40,323 bases of DNA from an uncultured Eubacteriales bacterium. GTDB lineage: Bacteria; Bacillota; Clostridia; Oscillospirales; Oscillospiraceae. Under the pieces are notes generated by a model. It saw only the letters and a list, made by a program, of their open reading frames with translations, ran no database searches and was not told the origin of the DNA. The position numbers and the translations under genes were made by a program. Below are positions 7,886 through 16,300 of this stretch, piece by piece. Location of the stretch: positions 1 through 40,323 of the forward strand of contig CAUGSS010000022.1 of the NCBI GenBank assembly GCA_959602365.1, written 5' to 3'. Every line of letters starts with the position of its first letter. The first letter of the stretch is position 1.

Positions 7886-9805
7886 TTAATATAGCTTGGC
7901 CCCTGCGGGAATCCGGTCGTCCACCATCAGCAGGTTCAGACCCTCCTGCCCGTCGTTTTCATAGACGGCCGAGATCAGCATGCCACAGGAATCGATGCCC
8001 ATCATTTTTTTGGCCGGCAGGTTGACGATGGCGATGCAGGTCTTGCCCACCAGTTCTTCCGGCTCATAGTAGTCGTGGATTCCGCTCAGAATGACCCGAT
8101 CGGTGCCGCTTCCGTCATCCAGGACAAACTTCAGCAGCTTTTTGCTCTTGGGCACCGCTTCGCAGGCCTTCACCTTTACCGCGCGGAAGTCGGACTTGCT
8201 GAAGGTGTCAAAGTCCACCATGTCGGTAAAGAGGGGTTCGATTTTGATCTTGGAGAGGTCCAGCGCGGGGGTCTGGACGGCGGGGGCGGCCTTGGCCTGT
8301 CCGCCGGCCTCTCCCTGCTTGCCCTCCAGGGGCTTCATGGTGGGGAAGAGCAGCACGTCCCGGATGGAATCGGAGTTGGTGAGCAGCATGACCAGCCGGT
8401 CCACGCCGAAGCCCAGTCCGCCGGTGGGGGGCATGCCGTATTCCAGGGCGTTGACAAAGTCATAGTCCACCTGGGCCCGGCTGCTGGGATCGAGGGCTTT
8501 CCGCTCTGCCACCTGGCGCTCAAAGCGGCCCCGCTGGTCGATGGGATCGTTGAGCTCGGAGAAGGAATTGCCGAACTCGGTGGCATTGATGAAATACTCG
8601 AACCGCTCGGTATAGGCGGGGTTGCCCGGCTTGCGCTTGGCCAGCGGGCTGACCTCCACCGGGTAGTCGTAGATAAAGGTGGGCTGAATCAGCTTGTCCT
8701 CCACGAAGGCGTCGAAGAACTCCGCCAGAATGGCCCCCTTGGTGGGCACCTCGGGCAGTTCCACATGGTGCTCCTTGGCGCAGGCCACAGCCTCCTCGTC
8801 GGAGGAGATTGCGTCGAAGTCCACGCCGGAGTACTTCTTGACCGCCTCCACCATGGTCAGCCGCTCCCAGTGGCCCAGGTCGATCTGATGGCCCTGATAG
8901 GGGATCACCAGGCTGCCGCACACCTTCCGGGCCACAGTCTGCATCATCTCCTCCACCAGATCCATCATGCCGTGGTAGTCGGTGTAGGCCTGGTAGAGCT
9001 CAATGGTGGTGAACTCCGGGTTGTGCTTGGTGTCCATGCCCTCGTTGCGGAAGATGCGGCCCACCTCATAGACCCGGTCCATGCCGCCCACGATGAGCCG
9101 CTTCAGATACAGCTCGGTCTCGATGCGCAGCACCATGTCCATGTCCAGAGTGTTGTGGTGGGTGATGAAGGGCCGGGCGGAGGCGCCGATCTCAAAGGGG
9201 GTGAGAATGGGGGTGTCCACCTCCAGGAAACCCTTGCCGTCCAGGAAGGCGCGCAGCTCCCGCAGGATCAGGCTGCGCTTGATGAAGGTGTCCTTCACGT
9301 CGGGGTTGACGATCAGGTCCACATAGCGCTGGCGGTAACGGGTCTCCAGGTCGGTGAGGCCGTGGAACTTCTCGGGCAGGGGCTGCAGCGCCTTGGCCAG
9401 CAGGGTCACCTGGCTGGCCCGGACGGAGATCTGGCCCTTCTCGGTGCGGAAGACCTCGCCGGTCACCCCCACAATGTCGCCGGTGTCATATTTCTTGAAC
9501 CAGCCGTACTCCTCCTCGCCCACCAGGTCCCGGCGGACGTAGAGCTGAACCCGGCCCAGCTTGTCCTGGAGGTCGCAGAAGGACACCTTGCCCATGCCAC
9601 GCTTGCTCATCAGGCGGCCGGCAATGGTGACGGTTTTGCCCTCCATCTCGTCAAAGTGTTCGGTGATATCCGTGCTGAAGTGGGACACGGAGAACTTGGT
9701 CTGCACAAAGGGATCGCGGCCCGCCTGCTGGAGAAGGGAGAGCTTCTCCCGGCGGACCTGCTGTTCCGAGACCTTCTGATTGCCGCTGGACTGCTTTTCA
9801 GCCAT
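7886..9805 (-). CDS. lysS: Lysyl-tRNA synthetase fused to a C-terminal tRNA-binding domain
   Basis: Class II synthetase charging tRNA-Lys. At 639 residues it is about 140 longer than standard bacterial LysRS. An OB-fold anticodon-binding domain occupies about 55-150; the class II core runs about 170-490 with RYRQRYVDLIVN, RIFRNEG (250-256) and the motif 3 block GGLGFGVDRLVMLL (462-475). After an Ala/Gly/Gln linker (495-515) comes an extra domain (about 522-639) of the MetRS C-terminal/Trbp111/EMAPII type: DFRAVKVKACEAVPKSKKLL, then ILSGIHDYYEPEELVGK and IVNLPAKKMMGIDSCGM. Start ATG has AAGGA upstream. It follows greA by 28 bp, as in many Firmicutes and proteobacteria, so the two are probably cotranscribed. 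Confidence 0.97.
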   Translation of the reverse strand: MAEKQSSGNQKVSEQQVRREKLSLLQQAGRDPFVQTKFSVSHFSTDITEHFDEMEGKTVTIAGRLMSKRGMGKVSFCDLQDKLGRVQLYVRRDLVGEEEYGWFKKYDTGDIVGVTGEVFRTEKGQISVRASQVTLLAKALQPLPEKFHGLTDLETRYRQRYVDLIVNPDVKDTFIKRSLILRELRAFLDGKGFLEVDTPILTPFEIGASARPFITHHNTLDMDMVLRIETELYLKRLIVGGMDRVYEVGRIFRNEGMDTKHNPEFTTIELYQAYTDYHGMMDLVEEMMQTVARKVCGSLVIPYQGHQIDLGHWERLTMVEAVKKYSGVDFDAISSDEEAVACAKEHHVELPEVPTKGAILAEFFDAFVEDKLIQPTFIYDYPVEVSPLAKRKPGNPAYTERFEYFINATEFGNSFSELNDPIDQRGRFERQVAERKALDPSSRAQVDYDFVNALEYGMPPTGGLGFGVDRLVMLLTNSDSIRDVLLFPTMKPLEGKQGEAGGQAKAAPAVQTPALDLSKIKIEPLFTDMVDFDTFSKSDFRAVKVKACEAVPKSKKLLKFVLDDGSGTDRVILSGIHDYYEPEELVGKTCIAIVNLPAKKMMGIDSCGMLISAVYENDGQEGLNLLMVDDRIPAGAKLY

Positions 9806-9833
9806 GAAATGAAATCCTTCTTTCTCTCTGATA

Positions 9834-10304
9834 TCAGGAAATGGTCAAAATGGTGTAGTGGGAGTGGCCGGCGGGGGCCTCCACGGTGATCTCGTCGCCC
9901 ACGCGCTTGCCCATCAGGGCGCGGCCGAAGGGGGACTCCTCGGAGATCAGCCCATGCATGGGATCGGCCTCCTGGGAGCCCACAATTTTGTACTCCAGGT
10001 CCCGGTCCAGCTCCTTGGAGTGGACCTTCACCACGCAGCCCGGGTGGATGGTGGCGGCGTCAAAATCGCTCTCGTCGATGAGCTCGTAGTTGGCCAGGAT
10101 GTCCTCCACCTCGGCCATGCGGGAGTAGAGCTTGCCCTGCTCGTTTTTCGCCTCGTCGTACTCGCTGTTTTCCGACAGGTCGCCGAAGGAGCGGGCCTCT
10201 TTGATCAGCTCGGCCACTTCCTTTTCCCGGACGGTCTTCATCCAGACCATCTCGTCCTGCAGTTCCTTGAGCCGCTCGGCGGTCAGCTTGTATACTTTTG
10301 CCAT
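9834..10304 (-). CDS. greA: Transcription elongation factor GreA
   Basis: Binds the secondary channel of RNA polymerase and stimulates cleavage of backtracked transcripts. The 156 residues match the family: an N-terminal antiparallel coiled coil (about 8-75) whose tip carries GDLSENSEY with acidic D42 and E45, then a C-terminal FKBP-like domain (about 83-156) with PFGRALMGKRVGDE. The ATG of MAKVYKL is chosen from family N-termini; the best Shine-Dalgarno candidate (GGAAGG) is about 14 nt away, so an ATG 33 nt further upstream remains possible. A consensus promoter lies about 110 nt upstream, and lysS follows at 28 bp. Confidence 0.96.
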   Translation of the reverse strand: MAKVYKLTAERLKELQDEMVWMKTVREKEVAELIKEARSFGDLSENSEYDEAKNEQGKLYSRMAEVEDILANYELIDESDFDAATIHPGCVVKVHSKELDRDLEYKIVGSQEADPMHGLISEESPFGRALMGKRVGDEITVEAPAGHSHYTILTIS

Positions 10305-10415
10305 AATTGCAACACAACCTTCCAAAAGTTCTGGCAATCGAACCTTTTTCTGCCCAAATTGAGAACGAAGATGTCAAAAACAGAAAAAAGGCCATACTGC
10401 CACATTATCTAAAGC

Positions 10416-10444
10416 ATTATAAGTTACCTATTAAGGTATGTCAA
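10416..10444 (-). promoter_or_regulatory. Consensus sigma-A promoter for greA-lysS
   Basis: On the minus strand a perfect TTGACA (10439-10444) and a perfect TATAAT (10416-10421) are separated by exactly 17 bp. The -35 box overlaps the TGA stop of the upstream gene. The spacer contains an interrupted dyad, TACCT-TAAT-AGGTA, centred between the two boxes, which could be an operator. The predicted leader before greA is about 100 nt. Confidence 0.8.
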
Positions 10445-11100
10445 GCAAAATCCGAACAGATTTGGATTTCTTCCGCCCGCAGCCGTCCCTGCTCTTCCAG
10501 GGCCGCCAGCAGTTCCGGCAGGGGACAGCCCTCCGGCGCGTCGGGGACGGCGCAGCACAGCCCGGCCCCTTCGATCTCCGGGCGCTGCTGCCACAGCGGC
10601 AGCGCCCAGCGCCGGGGGACGGGGGAGTAGCACAGGGCCACATCCCCCTCGCCGGGCACCGGCGACACCCCGTAGTCCCGCTGCAGCCGCCACAAAAACG
10701 CCTCCGGGGCGGGCAGGGAGAGGGAGAGCGCGCGCACCCGGGGCAGCAGGTCCAGGATGGCCCGCTGTGCCTGGAGGGTGAAACGGTCGGAACAGAACTC
10801 CACCTTGGCCCGCTCCGGCGCCACGCCCCGGCGCCGGAGCAGGAACAGCGCCGCTTCCGGCGCCTTCTGGATCCAGAGCGCCCGGGTGGAACTGAGGGGA
10901 GGCAGGTCAGGGCCAGGCCAGTATTCCGGGGCGCTGAGCAGCTGGTGGACGCCGCAGCGCTCGCACACCAGGGCCGCTTTGCGGCACATCCTGGGGGTGG
11001 GACGCTCGGGCAGCTCCAGCCGCAGCAGGGGCATCCCCAGCACCTCCTCCCGCCAGATGGCCAGCCTGCGGCGGCGGGAAGGGAAAAAATAGGCATTCAT
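10441..11100 (-). CDS. Unidentified 219-residue protein
   Basis: I do not recognise this family. The protein is rich in Arg, Leu and Pro, has no obvious signal peptide or membrane span, and carries a C-x2-C pair (CERCGVHQ, about residue 51) that is too isolated to call a zinc site. The middle part (about 115-165) alternates short hydrophobic strands and helices, for example AILDLLPRVRALSLSLPAPE. The start is the ATG preceded by GGTGATC, a good complement to the 16S tail; an in-frame ATG 48 nt upstream has no ribosome site. Codon use and G+C match its neighbours. Its stop codon overlaps the -35 box of the greA promoter, and it is divergent from the FAD oxidoreductase gene. Confidence 0.75.
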   Translation of the reverse strand: MNAYFFPSRRRRLAIWREEVLGMPLLRLELPERPTPRMCRKAALVCERCGVHQLLSAPEYWPGPDLPPLSSTRALWIQKAPEAALFLLRRRGVAPERAKVEFCSDRFTLQAQRAILDLLPRVRALSLSLPAPEAFLWRLQRDYGVSPVPGEGDVALCYSPVPRRWALPLWQQRPEIEGAGLCCAVPDAPEGCPLPELLAALEEQGRLRAEEIQICSDFA

Positions 11101-11195
11101 ATCGATCACCGCTTTCAAACTATGCCCCGGCGTGGTAGAATAAAACAATCACTTTGCACTTGCCCGCCTCCGGGCGGGGAGAGAGAGGAAACCTT
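11101..11195. promoter_or_regulatory. Divergent intergenic region with 5'-UTR hairpin
   Basis: This 95-bp gap separates two divergent genes and must hold both promoters. On the plus strand TTTCAA-N17-TAGAAT (11113-11141) is a weak candidate. A 6-bp G+C hairpin (11163-11168 with 11173-11178) sits directly before the GAGAGG ribosome site of the plus-strand gene. No strong minus-strand promoter is visible. Confidence 0.35.
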
Positions 11196-12779
11196 ATGCT
11201 TCAGATCAGCGATTTGCACATCCCGGTAGACGGAGACGAGGCGGCCCTGCGCCGCAAAGTGGCGAAACTGCTCTCCCGGCCGCTGGCCGATCTGGGAGAG
11301 CTCCAGATGGTCAAACAGTCGGTGGACGCCAGGAAGAAGGATCAGATTCACCTGGTCTGTACGGTCCGGCTGGAAGTGGCGGGGGAGGAGGCGATCCTGT
11401 GCCGCAGCCTGCGTCAGGTGAAGCAGGTAAAGCGGCAGCCCTATCAATTCCCTGAGGTGCGCCGCCCGGCGGGGGAGCGGCCCGTGGTGGTGGGCATGGG
11501 CCCGGCAGGGCTGTTCTGCGCCCTTTTCCTGGCCCGGGCGGGCATCCCCTGTATTCTGCTGGAGCGGGGGCGGCCGGTGGAGGAGCGGGTCAAGGACGTG
11601 GAGCGCTTCTGGGCCACCGGGGCGCTGGACACCGCCTCCAACGTCCAGTTCGGAGAGGGAGGCGCCGGCACCTTCTCCGACGGCAAGCTGACCACCGGCA
11701 TCCACGATGGCCGGGTCACCGCCGTCTTTGAGGCCTTCGCCGCCGCCGGGGCCCCGGAGGACATCCTCTACTCCTACAAGCCCCACATCGGCACCGACCG
11801 GCTCCGCCGGGTGGTGGCCGCCCTCCGGCGGGAGCTGTTGGAGCTGGGGTGTGAGATCCGGTTTGAGAGCCAGATGGTGGACCTCATCCCGGAGGACGGC
11901 CGGCTGGCGGCCCTCCGGGTCCGGGGGCCGGAGGGGGAGTACACCCTGCCCGCCCGGGAGGCGGTGCTGGCGGTGGGCCACTCCGCCCGGGACACCTTTG
12001 AGATGCTGGAGGGGCGGGGGCTGCCCATGGAGCAGAAGCCCTTTGCCATCGGGGTGCGGATTGAGCACAGCCAGCAGGCCGTCAGCCGCGCCCAGTTCGG
12101 CCCGGCCTGGGACAAGCTGCCCCCCAGCGACTACAAGCTCTCCTGCCACCTGCCCTCGGGGCGCAGCGCCTTCACCTTCTGCGTCTGCCCCGGCGGCCAG
12201 GTGGTGGCCGCCGCCTCAGAGCAGGGGGGCGTGGTCACCAACGGCATGAGCTGCCGGGCCCGGGATGGGGAGAACATCAACGGGGGCTTTCTGGTGGGGG
12301 TGGGCCCCGGGGACTTCGGGGACAGCAGCCCCCTGGCCGGGGTGCGCTTTCAGCGGCGCTGGGAGCAGCTGGCCTTCCGCCAGGGGGGCGGCGGCTTCCT
12401 CGCCCCGGCCCAGCTGGCGGGGGATTTCTTAAAGGGGCGGCCCTCCCAGGCCCCGGGCGGCATTTCGCCCACCTATGCCCCCGGGGTGCGCTGGACGGAC
12501 ATCGGCCTCTGTTTGCCGGATTATGTCATCCGAACCCTCCGGGAGGCACTGCCCCTCTTTGACCGGAAGGTGCGGGGCTTTGCCTGTGGGGACACGGTGC
12601 TCACCGGGGTGGAGACCCGCTCCTCCTCCCCGGTGCGGGTGCTCCGGGACGAGGGGTATCAGTCCGCCCTCCGGGGGGTGTACCCCTGCGGCGAGGGCTG
12701 CGGCTATGCCGGGGGCATCGTCTCCGCCGCCGTGGACGGCATCCGGGTGGCCGAGGCCATCGCCAGGGGGCTGAACTGA
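11196..12779 (+). CDS. FAD-dependent oxidoreductase (COG2509-type dehydrogenase)
   Basis: Predicted cytoplasmic flavoprotein; family members are abundant in Firmicutes and their substrate is unknown. The 527-residue protein begins with a roughly 85-residue alpha/beta domain, then a Rossmann FAD motif VVGMGPAGLFCALFLARAG followed by the ribose-binding Glu in LLERG. Further family blocks are SNVQFGEGGAGTFSDGKLTT, AVGHSARDTF, GVETRSSSPVRVLRD and, at the C-terminus, GCGYAGGIVSAAVDG, which closes the FAD site. The ATG has GAGAGG about 7 nt upstream; an open extension to 11154 is only untranslated leader. It is followed at once by a decayed acetyltransferase gene, so it is effectively monocistronic. 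Confidence 0.9.
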   Translation: MLQISDLHIPVDGDEAALRRKVAKLLSRPLADLGELQMVKQSVDARKKDQIHLVCTVRLEVAGEEAILCRSLRQVKQVKRQPYQFPEVRRPAGERPVVVGMGPAGLFCALFLARAGIPCILLERGRPVEERVKDVERFWATGALDTASNVQFGEGGAGTFSDGKLTTGIHDGRVTAVFEAFAAAGAPEDILYSYKPHIGTDRLRRVVAALRRELLELGCEIRFESQMVDLIPEDGRLAALRVRGPEGEYTLPAREAVLAVGHSARDTFEMLEGRGLPMEQKPFAIGVRIEHSQQAVSRAQFGPAWDKLPPSDYKLSCHLPSGRSAFTFCVCPGGQVVAAASEQGGVVTNGMSCRARDGENINGGFLVGVGPGDFGDSSPLAGVRFQRRWEQLAFRQGGGGFLAPAQLAGDFLKGRPSQAPGGISPTYAPGVRWTDIGLCLPDYVIRTLREALPLFDRKVRGFACGDTVLTGVETRSSSPVRVLRDEGYQSALRGVYPCGEGCGYAGGIVSAAVDGIRVAEAIARGLN

Positions 12780-12781
12780 AA

Positions 12782-13228
12782 GACGGCGCGATCCGCCCGG
12801 CCGGAGGATGATCCGGCCAGGGCGGCCCTGCGGGGCAGCTCCACGCCGCGGCCCGGCCCGACTGCTGTCCGGCGGAGGGCCGCCCGCTGGCCGAGGCGGC
12901 TTTCCGGGCCGATCTGGCCGACGGGGCCCATTTCATCCCGCCCGCTCAGGCGGAGGACCGGGCGATTGGACAGTGTTATGTCACCCTCCGGAGGCGGGGC
13001 AATCTGGTGGAGTTGCCCACTGCCTGGATGGACGGGCTGTATGTGCTGGAGAAGTATCCCAGACAAGGGGAGGCCCGGGCCCTCTTTGCGGCGGCGGAGC
13101 GGGCGGCCCGGGATAAAGGGGCGCTGCGGCTGGACCTGTTGGCCTGGGCGTTCAGCGCCCCAGCGCTGGCCTTTTGCCGCAGCCCGGGCGTGACCATCCT
13201 GCGCCGCGCGCTGGAAAAGCTATTCTGA
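12782..13228 (+). pseudogene. Decayed GNAT-family acetyltransferase
   Basis: The frame ending at 13228 is open from 12812 but has no credible start. Its product looks like the body of a GNAT acetyltransferase: MDGLYVLEKYPRQGEARALF corresponds to the acetyl-CoA loop (normally R/Q-x-x-G-x-G/A), then LDLLAWAFSAPALAF and the ending RRALEKLF, typical of clostridial GNATs. The CoA loop is damaged (YPRQGE), and the N-terminal segment typical of the family is split: GAIRPA in the final frame, then PEDDPARAALRG in a second frame around 12800-12840, with a TGA at 12809. At least two frameshifts are implied. It lies directly after the FAD oxidoreductase gene and before a strong terminator. Assembly error is an alternative explanation. 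Confidence 0.6.
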
Positions 13229-13235
13229 ACGCCGG

Positions 13236-13265
13236 GCCCGCCGTGTTGGACGCGGCGGGCTTTTT
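13236..13265 (+). terminator. Intrinsic terminator before smc
   Basis: A perfect 8-bp G+C stem (GCCCGCCG, 13236-13243, with 13253-13260) is followed directly by TTTTT and more T/C-rich sequence. It ends transcripts from the FAD oxidoreductase and pseudogene, insulating smc. Confidence 0.8.
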
Positions 13266-13313
13266 CCCGGCGGCCTTCTTTTGGCCGATGCGCAAAAATC
13301 CCACCGCCATTTC

Positions 13314-13342
13314 TTGCATTCCAGAGGTTGGCTTGCTATAAT
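13314..13342 (+). promoter_or_regulatory. Sigma-A promoter of smc
   Basis: TTGCAT (13314-13319) and TATAAT (13337-13342) are spaced by 17 bp. Transcription would begin near 13349, about 35 nt before the smc start codon. It lies just after a terminator, so smc-ftsY has its own promoter instead of riding on rnc. Confidence 0.8.
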
Positions 13343-13383
13343 AAATTGTTAATCTGTGTACATGTCGATATGAGGTGCATCCG

Positions 13384-16300
13384 TTGTATTTAAAAGCCTT
13401 AGAGATCCAGGGATTCAAATCCTTCCCGGACAAAACCGTGCTCACCTTCGGGGAGGACATCACCGCCATTGTCGGCCCCAACGGCAGCGGAAAATCGAAT
13501 ATCTCCGACGCCATCCTCTGGGTCATGGGAGAGCAGTCCTCCCGGGCCCTCCGGGGGGGCAAAATGGAGGATGTGATCTTCGGCGGCACCGAGAAGCGCA
13601 AGCCCATGGGCTATGCGGAGGTGTCGCTGATCCTGGACAATTCCCAGCATATCTTCGACCGGCCGGAGGCCGAGGTCATGGTGACCCGGCGCTACTACCG
13701 CTCCGGCGAGAGTGAATACTTCATCAACAAGGCCTCCTGCCGGCTGCGGGACGTGAATGAGATGTTCATGGACACCGGCCTGGGCCGGGAGGGCTATTCC
13801 ATCATCGGCCAGGGCAAGGTGGACGCCATCCTGTCGGTAAAGAGCGCCGACCGGCGGGAGATCTTCGAGGAGGCGGCGGGCATCTCCCGCTACCGCCACC
13901 GCAAGGAGGAGGCCGAGCGCAAGCTGGACCACACCGCCGACAACCTGCTGCGCATCTCCGACAAGATTGAGGAGCTGGAGCTCCAGGTGGAGCCCCTGCG
14001 GGTGCAGTCGGAGAAGGCGAAGAAATATCTGGTCTACCGGGATGAACTCCGGGGGCTGGAGATCTCTGTCTGGATGGAGCAGCTGGACCGGCTCCGCGAG
14101 AGCAGCCGCAAGCTGATGGGGGACTATGAGGCCGCGGTCCTGGACCGGGACGCCGCCGCCCAGGCCCAGCAGGAGCTCTACCAGCGCTCCGAGGCGCTGG
14201 CCGGGGAGATGCAGCAGCGGGAGCGGGAGGTGGAGCGCATCCGGGGCGAGCTGGCCCAGCTGGACGAGGCCGCCGGGGAGCTGGAGTCCGCCCTCGCCGT
14301 TCTGAAGACCGAGGTGCGCAACAATCTGCAGACGGCCGACCGGCTCAACCGGGAGATGGACCAGCAGGGGGACCGGGCCCAGTCGGTGGCCGCCCAGATC
14401 GCCGACCGGGAGCGCCGCCTCGCAGAGATCACCGGGCGCCGCCGGGAGCTGGCCCAACAGCTGGCGGAACAGGAGAAAAAAGCGGAGCAGGCCCGCCGGT
14501 CCGCCGGTGACCTGGCCGGGGAGCTGGAGGAGCTGCGCCGCCGGGAGGAGCTGCAAAACGCCTCCGCCGGGGATGCCCGGGCGCTGCTGTCCGCCCTGGC
14601 CGCCGCCCAGCAGGAGCTGCTGGACCGGGACACCGCCCTCAGCGCCTCCATTCAGGAAAACGAGCGGCGCCTGGCCGCCGCCCAGAGCGAGGCGGAGGCA
14701 AAAGGGCAGGAGCTCTCCAGGGCCCGGGAGGAGCGGGACGGGGCCGCCAATGTCATCAGCGGCTTTGAGCTGCGCCGCCAGCAGCGGCAGAAGAGGCTGA
14801 CCGCCGCCAATGACCGGGTGGTCAAGCTCACCATGGAGGAGAACGCCCTGTCCTCCCGCATCCACATGCTCAGCGAGATGGAGAAGCTCTACGAGGGCTA
14901 CTCCAAGGCCGTCAAGTCGGTGATGCAGGCCGCCGGCCGGGGACAGCTCTCCGGCGTCCGGGGGCCGGTGGCGGGACTGCTGAAGGTGCCCGACCAGTAC
15001 GCCGTGGCCATTGAGATCGCCCTGGGGGGCGCCATGCAGAACATTGTGGTGGAGCGCCAGGAGGACGGCAAAGCGGCCATCAACTACTTGAAACGCCGGG
15101 ATGGGGGCCGGTGCACCTTCCTGCCCATGGACGCCATCCGGCCCAACTCCATTCAGGAGGGGGGGCTGGAGCGGCAGCCGGGCTTTGTGGGCATCGCCTC
15201 CCAGCTCATCCGGTTTGAACCTCAATATCAGAATATTTTTGCCAACCTGCTGGGCCGGGTGATTATCGCCGAGGACATGGACAGCGCCATCGCCATTGCC
15301 CGGGCCTACCGCCAGCGCTACCGCATCGTCACCCTGGACGGCCAGGTGCTCAATGCCGGCGGCTCCATGACCGGCGGCAGCGTCAGCCGCAGCGCCGGCA
15401 TCCTGAGCCGGGGCAACGAGCTGGAGCGGCTGCGGGGTCAGATCGGCGGGATCCAGAGCCAGCTGGCCCAGGCCAGACAGGAGGCCGCCGAGGCCCAGCG
15501 GGAGGAACAGGGGGCTGCCTACGAATTGGAGGTGGCCCAGAGCCAGAAGCGGGAACTGGATGCCGCCGTCCTCCGGCTGGAGGGCGAGGCCGGCCAGTAT
15601 GACATCCTGCTGGACGGCCTGCGCCGGGGGCTGGAGAGCGCCCGGGAGGAGCGGGCGTCTCTGGCGGAGCGCCTGGGGAAGAGCGAGGCCGACGCCGACG
15701 CCGCCCGGGCGCGGATCACCGAACTGGAGGGGGCTGCCGCCGCCCTCCGGGCCGAGGCGGAGGGCAAGTCCGCCGGGGAAGAGGCCATCCGGCAGACCAG
15801 CCGGAGCATCACCGAGGCCATCGCCGCCCTCAATCTGGAGGCGGCGGGGCTGGAGGCCGAGGCCGGGGCGCTGGAGCAGGCCATGGAGGAGCTGCGCCAG
15901 CTCCAGCAGGGGCTTTCCACGGACCAGGACCAGCGCCGGGAGCTGCTGGCCGCCTGCGATGCCCGGGATCAGGAGCTGAAGCGCTCCATCCTGGAGCAGG
16001 AGACCGCCCTGACCGCCAGGCGTGACCAGCGCGCCGCTCTGGAGGCGGAGATGCGCACCCAGACCGAGGAGCGGCTCCGGCTGGAGGGAGAGCGCACCCA
16101 GGCGGATAAGGACGCCCGGGCGAAGAACGAGCAGCTGCTTGCGCTGGAGCGGGAGTGCGCCCGGCTGGAGCAGAAGAAGAACGCCGCCGAACTGGAGGAG
16201 AAACAGATCCTGGACAAGCTCTGGGACAACTACGAACTCTCCCACTCTGAGGCCCAAAAGCAGCGCCAGGAGCTGGAGAACCTGCAGAAGGCCACCCGGC

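Noticed and set aside
12808..13116. A 102-codon frame with ATG inside the GNAT pseudogene
   Set aside because: Its translation is Gly/Arg/Pro-rich and lacks GNAT features, which lie in the frame ending at 13228.
13375..13383. GTG at 13375 as the smc start
   Set aside because: It lies inside the GAGGTG ribosome site; TTG at 13384 has ideal spacing and gives the conserved SMC N-terminus.
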